Shown here: piece by piece, positions 9,686-18,885 of the stretch
Position numbering within the stretch: the first letter of the stretch is position 1
Layout of the letters: the number at the start of each line of letters is the position of its first letter
Assembly: GCF_030291075.1 (NCBI RefSeq)
Contig: NZ_CP127407.1
Coordinates: 1,486,001-1,550,000, forward strand
From: Stenotrophomonas sp. 57
Lineage (GTDB): Bacteria; Pseudomonadota; Gammaproteobacteria; Xanthomonadales; Xanthomonadaceae
DNA length: 64,000 nucleotides
Reading direction: 5' to 3'
Notes under the pieces: model-generated
What the model saw: only the letters and a program-made list of their open reading frames with translations
Told to the model about the DNA's origin: nothing
Databases searched by the model: none
Made by a program: the position numbers and the translations under genes

Positions 9686-10414
9686 ATGGAGACTGAAAAC
9701 ACGATGCATCGACTGCTGATCGTCGACGACGACAACGACATCCGCACCCTGCTGGCCGAACAGCTTGGCCGTGCCGGCTACCAGGTGAGCACGGCTGCCG
9801 ATGGCACCGCCATGCGCCAGCTGCTGGACCGCGAGCATGTGGACCTGATCGTGCTCGACCTCAACCTGCCGCGCGAGGATGGCCTGACCCTGTGCCGCGA
9901 CCTGCGCGCGCGCTCGAACACGCCGGTGATCATGCTGACCGCACGTGCCGAGCCGATCGACCGCGTGCTGGGCCTGGAGATGGGCGCCGACGACTACCTG
10001 GCCAAGCCCTTCGAACCGCGTGAGCTGCTGGCGCGCATCCGCAACGTGCTGCGCCGGACCGAGGCGCTGCCGGCCAACCTGGAACCGCTGGCGGTGCGCC
10101 GCGCGCGCTTCTCGCGCTGGGTGTTCGATCTGGAGCATCGCCATCTGGTGGACCCGGACGACCGCGTGGTGGTGCTGTCCGGCGCCGAGTTCCGCCTGCT
10201 GCGGGTATTCATCGCGCATGCCAACAAGGTGCTCTCGCGCGAGCAGCTGGTGGCGCTCAGCAGTGGCCGCAACTACGAGGCACAGGACCGCGCGATCGAC
10301 CTGCAGGTCAGCCGCCTGCGCAACAAGCTGGGCGACGATGGGGGTCCGGACGGCCTGATCAAGACCGTGCGCAACGAGGGCTACGTGCTGGCCTCGTCGG
10401 TGAACCTGGAATAA
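9686..10414 (+). CDS. OmpR-family response regulator next to macABC
   Basis: The 242-residue regulator has a receiver domain with IVDDDND at the N-terminus, the phospho-accepting Asp in IVLDLNLPRED (residue 58) and the Lys in DDYLAKPFEP. An OmpR/PhoB winged-helix DNA-binding domain follows (about 135-238) with YEAQDRAIDLQVSRLRNKLG. A second in-frame ATG at 9704 would give a more compact N-terminus, MHRLLIVDDD. It is followed 6 bases later by the sensor kinase gene and is divergent from macABC. I recall a system at this position named MacRS in S. maltophilia but cannot verify it here. Its regulation of the pump is inferred from position only. Confidence 0.9.
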   Translation: METENTMHRLLIVDDDNDIRTLLAEQLGRAGYQVSTAADGTAMRQLLDREHVDLIVLDLNLPREDGLTLCRDLRARSNTPVIMLTARAEPIDRVLGLEMGADDYLAKPFEPRELLARIRNVLRRTEALPANLEPLAVRRARFSRWVFDLEHRHLVDPDDRVVVLSGAEFRLLRVFIAHANKVLSREQLVALSSGRNYEAQDRAIDLQVSRLRNKLGDDGGPDGLIKTVRNEGYVLASSVNLE

Positions 10415-10420
10415 GCCGCA

Positions 10421-11830
10421 ATGACGCGCCTGCGCCATTTCCTGTCCTCGATGGTCGGGCGGTTGTTCGTGATCCTGTTGCTGGGCATGAGCGTGGCCGC
10501 GATCGGCGCGACCATGCTGGCCACCTCCAAGCGCCAGCAGGAGTTCGAGCGGCAGAACCTGAACCGCATTGCCGACCGCCTGCAGGGCTACGTCAACCTG
10601 CTCGATGACAACCCCGAACTGCGCGAGCGCCTGCTCGAGATCGGTGGGCCCAGCGTGCGCGCACTGCAGCCCGGTGCGCGGCTGGGGCGTGCCGACACCG
10701 CGCTGATGGAGGTGCTGGAAGACCGCCCGGGCCCGGTGTCGCGGGCGCATGTGCACTTTGCCTCGTTCCGCTCGTGCATTCCCAAGCTGCAGGACCTGTT
10801 GCCACCGCCACCGCCAGGCCACCGCCGGCCGCCGCGCGAACGCGACCCCGCCTTCATCCCGCCCAAGTGCCGTGCGGTGGACGTGACCCTCAACGACGGG
10901 ACGCTGCTGAAACTTGCGCTGGATTCCCCGGCCGTGGCGCATAACGGCATCCTGGCCGTGGACCCGTGGTTCCTGACCCTGCTGGTGCTGGCGATCGCGG
11001 TGCTGGCCTACATCGTTGCGCGCATGGCCAGTGCGCCGCTGCAGGAACTGGCGGCGGCCGCTGAAGACCTGGGCGACGACCTGCAGCGTGATCCCCTGCC
11101 GTTGCGCGGGCCGCGCGAGGTGCAGCGCGCCGCCGAGGCCTTCAACGCCATGCAGCACCGCCTGCAGCGGCATCTGGCCGAACGCACGCAGATGCTGGCG
11201 GCGATTACCCATGACCTGCAGACCCCGCTGACCCGCCTGCGCCTGCGCCTGGAGAACGTCAGCGACGAGGTGCTGCGCGAACGCCTGATCGGCGACCTCG
11301 CCGCGATGCAGGCGCTGGTGCGCGAAGGCCTTGAGCTGGCCCGCAGTGCCGAGAGCGCCGAACAGCGTGCCGCGCTGGATCTGGATTCGCTGCTGGAAAG
11401 CATCGTGGAAGACGCCGCCGAGGGGGGCGCCGACGTGGTCTTCGAGGGCGGAACCGGTGCGGTGCTGATGCTGCGCCCGCTGGCCATGCACCGGCTGTTC
11501 TCCAACCTGGTGGACAACGCCATGATGTATGCCCACCGCGTGCGCGTGCGGGTGGAGCGCAGCGGCGGCACGATCACCGCGATGGTGTCCGACGATGGCC
11601 CGGGCCTGGCGGAGGATCAGCTGGAAGCCGTGTTCGACCCGTTCGTACGGGTGGAAACCTCGCGTTCGCGGGAAACCGGCGGCGCCGGTCTGGGCCTGAC
11701 CATCGCCCGTGCACTGGCCGAGAAGGATGGCGCGCGCCTGTGGCTGCGCAACCGGTCCGAGGGCGGCCTGGAGGCGGTGGTGCAGTGGCCGGCCAGTGCG
11801 CTGGTGGGGGCGCCGGGCCGGGGCGGCTGA
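10421..11830 (+). CDS. Sensor histidine kinase paired with the macABC-linked regulator
   Basis: This 469-residue inner-membrane kinase has a first membrane helix at about 14-33, a periplasmic sensor region of about 150 residues, a second helix at about 183-203, and a HAMP linker. The phosphorylated His is in AAITHDLQTPLTRLRLRLE (His264). The ATPase part shows the N box LFSNLVDNAMMYAHR, the G1 box VSDDGPGLAEDQL, the F box VFDPFVR and the G2 box GGAGLGLTIARAL. The sensor region carries a proline-rich stretch (LLPPPPPGHRRPP) framed by two cysteines, which could form a disulfide. The sensed signal is unknown. It lies six bases after the response regulator. Confidence 0.92.
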   Translation: MTRLRHFLSSMVGRLFVILLLGMSVAAIGATMLATSKRQQEFERQNLNRIADRLQGYVNLLDDNPELRERLLEIGGPSVRALQPGARLGRADTALMEVLEDRPGPVSRAHVHFASFRSCIPKLQDLLPPPPPGHRRPPRERDPAFIPPKCRAVDVTLNDGTLLKLALDSPAVAHNGILAVDPWFLTLLVLAIAVLAYIVARMASAPLQELAAAAEDLGDDLQRDPLPLRGPREVQRAAEAFNAMQHRLQRHLAERTQMLAAITHDLQTPLTRLRLRLENVSDEVLRERLIGDLAAMQALVREGLELARSAESAEQRAALDLDSLLESIVEDAAEGGADVVFEGGTGAVLMLRPLAMHRLFSNLVDNAMMYAHRVRVRVERSGGTITAMVSDDGPGLAEDQLEAVFDPFVRVETSRSRETGGAGLGLTIARALAEKDGARLWLRNRSEGGLEAVVQWPASALVGAPGRGG

Positions 11831-11906
11831 CTACGCCGGTTCCGCCGCGGTGACGCCGGGGCGGGGGTTTGGCCTATCATCTGCCCACCTCCCCAGTTTC
11901 TCCCCG

Positions 11907-12008
11907 ATGAGTCAGCCCGTTCCTGCCGGCACGCTGTTCCGCGTCGCCCGGCTGTTCCCGTCCGCTGCCATGCCCTGCAGCCACCGCCGGCCACTGCCGC
12001 CGGGCTGA
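11907..12008 (+). CDS. Possible 33-residue upstream ORF coupled to the diguanylate cyclase
   Basis: A short frame starts at ATG 11907 (MSQPVPAGTLFRVARLF...) and ends at TGA 12006-12008. That stop shares its last base with the first ATG of the cyclase gene (TGATG). This geometry allows translational coupling. There is no known family. It may be a leader peptide, or chance in GC-rich DNA, or the cyclase may start further downstream. Confidence 0.35.
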   Translation: MSQPVPAGTLFRVARLFPSAAMPCSHRRPLPPG

Positions 12009-15000
12009 TGGGCAGGCCAGGGGACAACGGGTGCTGGGTGGAGCGCCCCGTTTCGAAAGCCCGGCAGGTGCTGCAGCGCGGCCTGCTGTGGCTGTTGCTG
12101 CTCCTGGCGCTGCCGGCGGGCGCGCAGGAGGGCGCGCCGCCGCTGCGCGACTACGCCATCGACGTATGGACCTCGCGCAATGGCCTGCCGCACAACTCGC
12201 TGCGCGATATCGCGCAGACCCCCGAGGGGCACCTGTGGTTTGCTACCTGGGAAGGCCTGGTGCGCTACAACGGCCTGGATTTCACCGTGTTCGACCGCAG
12301 CACCCGACCGGGCCTGCGCGACAACGGCATCGGCGCACTGCTGGTGGATCGGCAGGGTGGCCTGTGGATCAGTGATTCGCGCGGCAATGTCAGCCATCGC
12401 GGCAACGACGGCCAGTGGCGGGTCTGGGAGCATCAGGCCAACACGCCGCAGGTGCTGATCCAGTCCATGCAGGTGGACAGCCAGGGGCGCCTGTGGCTGC
12501 TGTACGAAGGCAAGGGCATCGGCTATCTGACGCCGGACAAGGGCATCGTCTACCAGGCACCGGCCGCCGACCTGCCGATGGCGATGAGCTTCACCAGGCT
12601 GGTGGTCGATGCGCAGGACCGGGTGTGGGTTGGCACGCTTGATGGGCTGGTGCTGCGCGACAACGATGGCGTGCTCAAGCGTGCCCCTGCGGCGTGGGGC
12701 CTGGGTGCCGGCACTGGGCTGTCATGGCCGTACCGGGCACCGGATGGCGCGCTGTGGATCGTTGCTGGCGAGCGCCTGTACCGCGTGGAGGACGATCAGC
12801 TGGTGCTGGTGCACCGGCTGCCGGGACAGCTGCACATGACCTCGATGCTGCAGGACCGGCACGGCGACCTGTGGCTGGGCACCGAGAACCAGGGCCTGCT
12901 GCGGATCTCGGCGCATGGACTGGAGCGGTTGCCCGCCGGCCTGAACCTGCCGGGCGGGCGTGTGGTCAGCCTGCGCGAGGATGCTGAAGGCAGCATCTGG
13001 GTGGGGGCCAACGGCGGCCTGTACCGCCTTCGCGAGACGCTGTTCAGCAGCTACACCGAGCGCGATGGCCTCAGCGGCGATTATGTACGCACGGTGCTGG
13101 AGGACCGCGACCGCCAGTTGTGGGTCGGCAGTGCCAGTGGCCTCGATCTGCAGACGCCCGATGGGCGCTTCCGCGCTGTTCCGCTGCACAACCGCGGTGG
13201 CAAGGCGCCCTCGGTGCTGAGTCTGGCGCAGGGGCCGGACGGTGACCTGTGGGTCGGCACCTTCGGTGATGGCGTTTACCGGCTGGGCCGCGATGGCAGC
13301 CTCCGCCACAACTACGCGGCCGCCGATGGCATGCCGGGCGGCAACATCCGCGCGATCAGCGTCGACCCGCAGGGTCGCGTCTGGGCCGGTACGCAGAAGG
13401 GCGTGGTGAGCATCGACGGCGACCGGGTGCAGGTGTCGAATGTGCCGGGCATGCCCGGTGGCCTCATCACCGCACTCGAGCATGACCACCAGGGCAACCT
13501 GTGGATCGGCACCATCGAGGGCATCCGCGTGCTGCGTGGCGACCACGTGCAGTCGATCGACCTGGCACCGATGGGCGGGGGCCGCAGTGTTTTCGGCTTC
13601 CATCAGCTGGGCGATGCGATGTGGGTCAGCAGCGACCGGGGCCTGTACCGTTGGCGCGACGGAAGGCTGGCGCGCGTCGGCCTGGAACAGGGAATGCCGG
13701 TGGATGCGGTGTTCCAGCTGGTGCCGGACCGTCTGGGCAATGTGTGGATCAGCAGCAACCGCGGCGTGCTGCGCACCGACATGGCCACCCTCAATGCCGT
13801 GGCCGATGGCCGTGCGCCGCGGGTGACGGTGGAGCGCTACAACGAGATCGACGGCATGGCCAACGCACAGGCCAACGGCAGCTCCGGGCCATCGGCGATC
13901 CTGCGGCAGGACGGCACGTTCTGGGTGGTCACCGCCGGTGGCCTGAGCACGGTCGACCCGCAGCGGCTGCAGCGTTTCCGCGAGCGTCCGTCACCGCCTG
14001 CAGCGATCGAGAGCGTGCAGGTGGATGGCGCACCCGTGCATTGGGAGGGCCCGGAGCGCAACTACATTCCCGGCGGGCGACGTCTGGCGGTGAGCTATGT
14101 GGGCCTGAGTTACCTGATGTCGGACCGGATCCGCTATCGCACGCGGCTGGACGGCCTGGACACCGGCTGGGTCGAGCGTGGCCCGCAGCGCAGTGTCGAG
14201 TTCGTCGGCCTGCCGCCGGGTGACTACACCCTGCACGTATCGGCGGCGCATCCAGGCGGGGCCTGGGGCCAGCAGGAAGCCGTGTGGAGCTTCACGGTGG
14301 AGCCGTTCTGGTGGCAGCGCCGCAGCGTGCAGGTGCTGGGCGGGCTGTTGCTGCTGGCCGGACTGGTGGTGCTGTACCGCCTGCTGCTGCAGCAGCTGAA
14401 GGCCAGCAACCTGCGCCTGGCACGGCGCGTGGACGAGGCAACCTTCGATCTGCAGGCCAAGACCGTGCACCTGCAGGCGCTGAACCAGGAAAAGACCGAG
14501 CTGGCCGAGCGCCTTGCACGGCAGGCCGAGGCCTTTGAACGGCAGGCGCGCGAGGATGCGCTGACCGGGCTGGCCAATCGCCGTGGATTCGACGAAACGC
14601 TGGCGCGTGACTTCGCCCGTTCACAGCGCAGCGGCCACCCGCTGTGCCTGGTGGTTCTGGACATCGACCACTTCAAGGCCGTCAACGACCGTCACAGCCA
14701 CAGCATCGGCGACGCCGTGCTGGTGCAGGTGGCGCGGCTGATCGCCGCGGCCTGCCGCGACTCGGACCTGCCCGCGCGTACCGGCGGCGAGGAGTTCGCG
14801 CTGCTGCTCAACGACACCCGTCTGGAAGAAGCCGCCCAGCTGTGCGCGCGCCTGCGTGGCCTGTTCCATGATCACCCCGACTGGGCGGAGGTGCCGGGCC
14901 TGCGTGTGACCTTCAGTGCCGGCCTGGTGGAACTGGATGCGGATGACCGTACCCCGGCGTTGCTGTACCAGCGTGCAGACCGCGCGCTGTACCGCGCCAA

Positions 15001-15034
15001 GAGCGACGGCCGGGATCGCACGAGCATCGGTTGA
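12008..15034 (+). CDS. Two-component-propeller / Y_Y_Y / GGDEF diguanylate cyclase
   Basis: This protein makes cyclic di-GMP in response to a periplasmic signal. After a signal peptide (LLWLLLLLALPAGAQ), roughly 700 residues form two-component-regulator propeller repeats, each with motifs such as GHLWFATWEGL, GDLWLGTENQGLL and GDLWVGTFGDGVYRL. A Y_Y_Y domain, a membrane helix (about 775-800), a coiled coil and a GGDEF domain complete it. The GGDEF domain keeps the active site GGEEF (about 926) and the metal site VLDIDHFKAVND. An inhibitory I-site RDSD lies five residues before GGEEF, so product inhibition is likely. I list the first ATG; GTG codons at 12038 or 12068 would also leave the signal peptide intact. 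Confidence 0.88.
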   Translation: MGRPGDNGCWVERPVSKARQVLQRGLLWLLLLLALPAGAQEGAPPLRDYAIDVWTSRNGLPHNSLRDIAQTPEGHLWFATWEGLVRYNGLDFTVFDRSTRPGLRDNGIGALLVDRQGGLWISDSRGNVSHRGNDGQWRVWEHQANTPQVLIQSMQVDSQGRLWLLYEGKGIGYLTPDKGIVYQAPAADLPMAMSFTRLVVDAQDRVWVGTLDGLVLRDNDGVLKRAPAAWGLGAGTGLSWPYRAPDGALWIVAGERLYRVEDDQLVLVHRLPGQLHMTSMLQDRHGDLWLGTENQGLLRISAHGLERLPAGLNLPGGRVVSLREDAEGSIWVGANGGLYRLRETLFSSYTERDGLSGDYVRTVLEDRDRQLWVGSASGLDLQTPDGRFRAVPLHNRGGKAPSVLSLAQGPDGDLWVGTFGDGVYRLGRDGSLRHNYAAADGMPGGNIRAISVDPQGRVWAGTQKGVVSIDGDRVQVSNVPGMPGGLITALEHDHQGNLWIGTIEGIRVLRGDHVQSIDLAPMGGGRSVFGFHQLGDAMWVSSDRGLYRWRDGRLARVGLEQGMPVDAVFQLVPDRLGNVWISSNRGVLRTDMATLNAVADGRAPRVTVERYNEIDGMANAQANGSSGPSAILRQDGTFWVVTAGGLSTVDPQRLQRFRERPSPPAAIESVQVDGAPVHWEGPERNYIPGGRRLAVSYVGLSYLMSDRIRYRTRLDGLDTGWVERGPQRSVEFVGLPPGDYTLHVSAAHPGGAWGQQEAVWSFTVEPFWWQRRSVQVLGGLLLLAGLVVLYRLLLQQLKASNLRLARRVDEATFDLQAKTVHLQALNQEKTELAERLARQAEAFERQAREDALTGLANRRGFDETLARDFARSQRSGHPLCLVVLDIDHFKAVNDRHSHSIGDAVLVQVARLIAAACRDSDLPARTGGEEFALLLNDTRLEEAAQLCARLRGLFHDHPDWAEVPGLRVTFSAGLVELDADDRTPALLYQRADRALYRAKSDGRDRTSIG

Positions 15035-15037
15035 ATT

Positions 15038-15061
15038 CATCCACGCATGGCGTGGATCTAC
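15038..15061 (-). repeat. SMAG-type palindrome (ATCCACGC subtype)
   Basis: Read on the minus strand it starts GTAGATCCACGC and closes with GCGTGGAT, a GTAG-headed palindrome. The same core recurs at 31582 and 35858. Confidence 0.65.
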
Positions 15062-15085
15062 GGCTGTTGCCATACCACCCGGCGG

Positions 15086-15109
15086 TGCCGACCAACGGTC
15101 GGCAGCTAC
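15086..15109 (-). repeat. SMAG-type palindrome (TGCCGACC subtype)
   Basis: On the minus strand: GTAG, then CTGCCGACCGTTGGTCGGCA, a GTAG-headed palindrome of the same family with a different stem sequence. Confidence 0.6.
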
Positions 15110-15217
15110 CACAGCACCGACTCACCACCGAGGTCGGCGACAGCACCCATCGAGCACAGGGACCCGCTGTTGCTCCCGCTTTTCTGATCTTCCCGTGGCG
15201 CCCCGCAACCTGTCGAA

Positions 15218-15321
15218 GGCCGGGCAGGGTGGGTTCGCAGGGGTATCCGCGCCATGGATGGCGCGGCTAAGCCCCCAGGGAAGGGTTCACGGCGTCCCCT
15301 GCGAACCCACCTTGCCCGGCC
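15218..15321. repeat. Structured intergenic element, copy 1
   Basis: Outer arms 15218-15243 and 15296-15321 pair over 26 bp with a single mismatch, which would be a G-U pair in RNA. Inside is a 9-bp stem (15247-15255 with 15258-15266) and an unpaired conserved core, CCCCAGGGAAGGGTTCACGG. A second copy lies at 31658-31759 with the same core and compensating stem changes. Both copies sit between convergent genes. The function is unknown; candidates are a bidirectional terminator, a REP-like element or a structured RNA. Confidence 0.75.
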
Positions 15322-15369
15322 CAACCGATGATTCGCTTCACGCCACGAGGGGCTCCGCCGTTGGCCGCT

Positions 15370-16029
<660 letters not shown>

Positions 16030-16110
16030 CTAGCAGAGCGACCCTGAGCGCCCGGCCAGCCTGTGGTGCACGGGTTCCCTGCGCAGGAGCGTGTCGACCA
16101 GGGGCGGCAT

Positions 16111-16632
16111 CTACCGAACCGCTGGCCGCGCAGGTGTGGCCGAGCGAGAGTACCGCGCTAACCACGCGTCCAGACTCAGCTTGCCGGCGCCGGTGAAGAT
16201 CAGCGGCAGCAGCATCGCCATGAACAGCACGGGCAGCTTGAAGTTGCCGAAGCCCTTGTCGCTGATCGCGTAGCCCATGGCAAGGTCGCCCAGCGAGTTC
16301 CACTCCATCGGCCAATGCACCGCATAGGTGGCCACCACGGTCAGCACCAGCAGGCTGGTGGCGGCGAAACGCGTGCAGAGGCCCAACAGCAGGCAGGCCG
16401 CGCCAACCAGTTCGAACCAGGTCGCCAGCTGCCAGTTCAGTGCCGCCGGTATCTGGTTGAAGGGGAACGGGAAGGCGTCCTGCAGGTCGGCGAACCAGTT
16501 CTGGCCGTGCAGCTTCTCGCGGCCGGATTCGAAGTATTCCCAGGCCAGCAGCAGGCGCAGGCCGAGCGGGGCCAACCACGGGGCGAGACGGTCCAGCTGG
16601 CCATGCGCGGTGGCCAGGGTCGGAAGCTTCAT
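16111..16632 (-). CDS. DoxX-family membrane protein of the bufferin operon
   Basis: A 173-residue inner-membrane protein of the DoxX family with four predicted helices. Landmarks are [20 protein letters not shown] near the N-terminus, [19 protein letters not shown] in the middle and [19 protein letters not shown] near the end. ATG 16632 is preceded by GGAG at 8 bases; the long frame upstream is out of family and overlaps the next gene. DoxX proteins often accompany DUF692-DUF2063 pairs, and in bufferin operons the gene is sometimes named bufD. Its exact part (electron or copper handling) is not known. It is the last gene of the operon, 29 bases after the DUF2063 gene. Confidence 0.85.
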   Translation of the reverse strand: MKLPTLATAHGQLDRLAPWLAPLGLRLLLAWEYFESGREKLHGQNWFADLQDAFPFPFNQIPAALNWQLATWFELVGAACLLLGLCTRFAATSLLVLTVVATYAVHWPMEWNSLGDLAMGYAISDKGFGNFKLPVLFMAMLLPLIFTGAGKLSLDAWLARYSRSATPARPAVR

Positions 16633-16661
16633 CGGTGCATCTCCGGGGGGGGAAGGGAGTG

Positions 16662-17417
16662 TCAGGCAGGTGTGGTCGAACGGCCGATCACGCCGGCCCG
16701 CAGGAACTGCTGCAGCAACGCGGCACCGGGTTCGGCCAGCGTGTCCTCGGCCAGACCATGCGCGGCGGCCAACTGCTGCAGATGGGTGCGTCCATCCAGG
16801 CCAGGCTGTTCGCCGATGCGGGACAGCAGGTACACCGCCAGCGGGCTGAGCGCGGCAAATCGCACCTCGCCGTCGGCCTCGCGGCGCACCAGCAGGCCGG
16901 TTGGCTCGGGTGGCATCGTGTCGGGGGCGTCCTCGGCGCCGAGGCGGTGCACGGGCCATTGGTAGAGCAGTGGCCAGGCCAATGGCGAACGTTGCAGCGG
17001 TGCCCGCAACGGGTCGATGTCCCCCGGCGCCGGCAGAGGTTCGGCGTCCAGCTGGTACAGCGCGGTTTCCACCCACTCGTAGTGGGCCAGCTCGGCCAGC
17101 GCCGGGTGTGGCAGCTGCGGCTGGGTCTGCAGCCACTGCACGAATTCAACAGCCAGTTCGGTGAACAACGGTGTCTGGCAGCGGTGCGTGGCGAAGTAGC
17201 GGCGGACCAGTGTGCTCCAGGCCGGTTCGCCGAGCAGGCGCACGCAGACCGGGAAGCCGTTGCTCAACAGGCCGAGCAGGTTGTCGAACAGCAGCCGTTG
17301 GTACACCGCCACCCGGCGTGGCTCCAGACCGGCCGGTGGTGGTACGCCCTGCGGATCGCGCAGGTGAGCGGTGAACGCGTGCTGCTGCGCACGCAGCGTG
17401 GCGGGGGCATCAGCCAT
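16662..17417 (-). CDS. bufC: DUF2063 partner protein of a MNIO enzyme (BufC-like)
   Basis: A 251-residue protein with an N-terminal DUF2063 domain: [12 protein letters not shown], then [24 protein letters not shown] and FLQ/FVQWLQ-type segments. DUF2063 proteins bind the precursor peptide and present it to the DUF692 enzyme. The C-terminal half (LGAEDAPDT... [18 protein letters not shown]) is the typical winged partner domain. The gene overlaps the end of the DUF692 gene by 8 bases, so the two are translationally coupled. The assignment is strong from the family pair and operon order; the exact partner role is inferred from related systems. Confidence 0.88.
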   Translation of the reverse strand: MADAPATLRAQQHAFTAHLRDPQGVPPPAGLEPRRVAVYQRLLFDNLLGLLSNGFPVCVRLLGEPAWSTLVRRYFATHRCQTPLFTELAVEFVQWLQTQPQLPHPALAELAHYEWVETALYQLDAEPLPAPGDIDPLRAPLQRSPLAWPLLYQWPVHRLGAEDAPDTMPPEPTGLLVRREADGEVRFAALSPLAVYLLSRIGEQPGLDGRTHLQQLAAAHGLAEDTLAEPGAALLQQFLRAGVIGRSTTPA

Positions 17418-18285
17418 ATGCAGCTTCCGCGTGCACGGCCTGCAGGCGACGGATGGTCTGCAGTTCGCCGCGCAGTTCGGCGTAGGGCGGGAAATTGAAA
17501 TCGCGTTCGAGCAGGGTGGGGCGTGGACCGATGCGCGCGTAGGTACGCGCCAGCAGGTCCCAGACCGGGTCGATCACCGCGCTTCCATGGGTATCGATCT
17601 TCAGGTCCGGCGCTTCATCCAGGTGCCCGGCCACGTGCAGGCAGACGATGCGCTCCGCGGGCAGGCCGGCGATGAACGCGTCCGCGTCGTAACCATGGTT
17701 GCAGGCATTGACGTAGACGTTGTTGACGTCCAGCAGCAGGTCGCAGTCGGCTTCGGCAAGCACGGCGTTGGTGAAGGCCAGCTCGTCCATCGCCGGCACC
17801 GGCGCCAGGTAGTAGGACACGTTCTCCACCGCGACGCGGCGGCCCAGCAGCTCCTGCACCTGACGGATGCGTGCGGCGGTGTGGCGCACTGCTTCATCGG
17901 TGAACGGAATCGGCAGCAGGTCGTACAGGTGACCGTCGTCGCTGCAGTAGCTCAGGTGTTCGCTGTACAGCGGTACGCGATGCCTTTCCAGGAACTGGCC
18001 GACCTGCTCCAGCAGGCGGGTATCCAGCGGCGCACTCCCGCCCAGCGACAGGGACAGGCCGTGGCAGTTCAGCGGATGGCGCTGTGCCAGCTCGGCCAGT
18101 GCGTCACCGGCGGGTCCGCCGACATGGATCCAGTTCTCCGGTGCGCATTCGAGGAAATCGAAATCGCCTGCCGGTGCATCACGCAGATCCTGCAGCAGCG
18201 CCCTGCGCAGCCCCAATCCGGCGGCCGCCGCGCGAAGCGGCGACCGCAGGTTGACGACGCTGGCGTGGACGTCAGTGCTTGGCAC
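17410..18285 (-). CDS. bufB: DUF692 / MNIO peptide-modifying enzyme (BufB-like)
   Basis: The MNIO family (multinuclear non-heme iron oxidative enzymes, DUF692) uses two or three irons in a TIM barrel to modify cysteines in ribosomal peptides. In bufferins, Cys of EGKCG motifs becomes a thiooxazole that binds copper. The iron ligands appear in [46 protein letters not shown] and [12 protein letters not shown], with LERD near the end. I chose GTG 18285, which gives 291 residues and overlaps the precursor gene by 14 bases. An in-frame ATG at 18420 would start inside the precursor gene and add a low-complexity shadow sequence. Confidence 0.88.
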   Translation of the reverse strand: MPSTDVHASVVNLRSPLRAAAAGLGLRRALLQDLRDAPAGDFDFLECAPENWIHVGGPAGDALAELAQRHPLNCHGLSLSLGGSAPLDTRLLEQVGQFLERHRVPLYSEHLSYCSDDGHLYDLLPIPFTDEAVRHTAARIRQVQELLGRRVAVENVSYYLAPVPAMDELAFTNAVLAEADCDLLLDVNNVYVNACNHGYDADAFIAGLPAERIVCLHVAGHLDEAPDLKIDTHGSAVIDPVWDLLARTYARIGPRPTLLERDFNFPPYAELRGELQTIRRLQAVHAEAAYG

Positions 18286-18628
18286 CGCACTTGCCTTCGC
18301 CGCACTTGCCTTCGGCGGCCTTCTTGTCGCCGGTCTTGGCCTTGGCACCGGCCGCTGCGCCGGCCGCCTTGCCCTTGTCGGCACCGCACTTGCCTTCGGC
18401 GGTCTTGCCATCGGCGCCACACTTCCCTTCGGCGTGCTTGGTGGCGTCCGCAGCCATCCTGGTATCGGCGGCCTTGGCGTCGGTGCTCGCCTTGGCTGCC
18501 TGTCCGGCCACCAGATAGCCCTGGGCGAGGTCGCTCATGCTCAGGGCCGAAGCACTGGCGGTCATGCCCAGGCCGGCGGCCAGGGCGGTAGCAGTCAGCA
18601 GGGACAGGGTCTTGTTGGAACTGCTCAT
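18272..18628 (-). CDS. bufA: Bufferin-type copper-binding peptide precursor (BufA-like, DUF2282)
   Basis: A 118-residue exported precursor. The signal peptide is [20 protein letters not shown] followed by GMTASASA. The mature part has [13 protein letters not shown], an Ala/Lys-rich region and four EGKCG motifs at about 67-71, 78-82, 106-110 and 111-115; the last two are in tandem. The four Cys of these motifs are the only Cys in the protein. EGKCG is the modified motif of bufferins, in which the enzyme encoded next door converts Cys to a copper-chelating ring. Such peptides reach the periplasm and buffer copper. It is first in the operon and likely the most expressed. Confidence 0.88.
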   Translation of the reverse strand: MSSSNKTLSLLTATALAAGLGMTASASALSMSDLAQGYLVAGQAAKASTDAKAADTRMAADATKHAEGKCGADGKTAEGKCGADKGKAAGAAAGAKAKTGDKKAAEGKCGEGKCGAKH

Positions 18629-18817
18629 CGGTCGTGCTCCTGGGTGGTGTGGGCGGGTGCCCGGGTGGCCGGCAGGGGTGCCGGTGGAAACGATGGTGCA
18701 GCGATCCTACTCAACGAATCCTCGCCAAGAACTCAAATTTTCGTGAGGTTTGTTACAGAAGCATCCGGAAGGTCCGCACCGGGCAAGCCCTGCGCCCACA
18801 ATGCGGGGGAATACCGC
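18629..18817 (-). promoter_or_regulatory. Upstream region of the bufferin operon
   Basis: A Shine-Dalgarno-like GGAG lies close to the bufA start. Further up (about 18740-18755) an AT-rich stretch is unusual for this DNA. On the minus strand TGTAAC occurs at 18750-18755, resembling the GTAAC -35 element of ECF-type promoters such as those controlling related operons. No sigma-factor gene is adjacent, so this is only a hint. Confidence 0.35.
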
Positions 18818-18851
18818 AAAAAAGAAGGCCGCTGTCACCAGGACAGCGGCC
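18818..18851 (-). terminator. Rho-independent terminator after phoU
   Basis: A perfect 10-bp stem (18827-18836 with 18842-18851), a 5-base loop and six T on the minus strand lie 35 bases past the phoU stop. This is the clear end of the pst-phoU operon and it insulates the downstream bufferin operon. Confidence 0.9.
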
Positions 18852-18885
18852 ACCTTGGACCCGACTCCGTTGTTGCGGTGCAGCG

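Larger units (their letters stand above)
15035..15369. other. Repeat-rich gap between the convergent cyclase and RNase T genes
   Basis: These 335 bases carry no gene that I can support. They hold two GTAG-type palindromes and one copy of the 100-bp stem element described separately. The remainder has no recognisable signal. Confidence 0.7.

Noticed and set aside
9572..11536. 654-codon minus-strand frame opposite the two-component genes
   Set aside because: Low-complexity shadow of a strongly supported regulator-kinase pair.
12068..12100. Frameshift joining the 33-codon ORF to the cyclase
   Set aside because: The cyclase already has its own signal peptide after 12068, so the short frame is not needed to complete it.
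16633..17136. N-terminal extension of the DoxX frame
   Set aside because: It overlaps the DUF2063 gene out of frame, and a good ribosome-binding site precedes ATG 16632.
18286..18420. Longer ATG start for the DUF692 enzyme
   Set aside because: It would translate the precursor gene in another frame and add a Pro/Arg-rich tail absent from the family.
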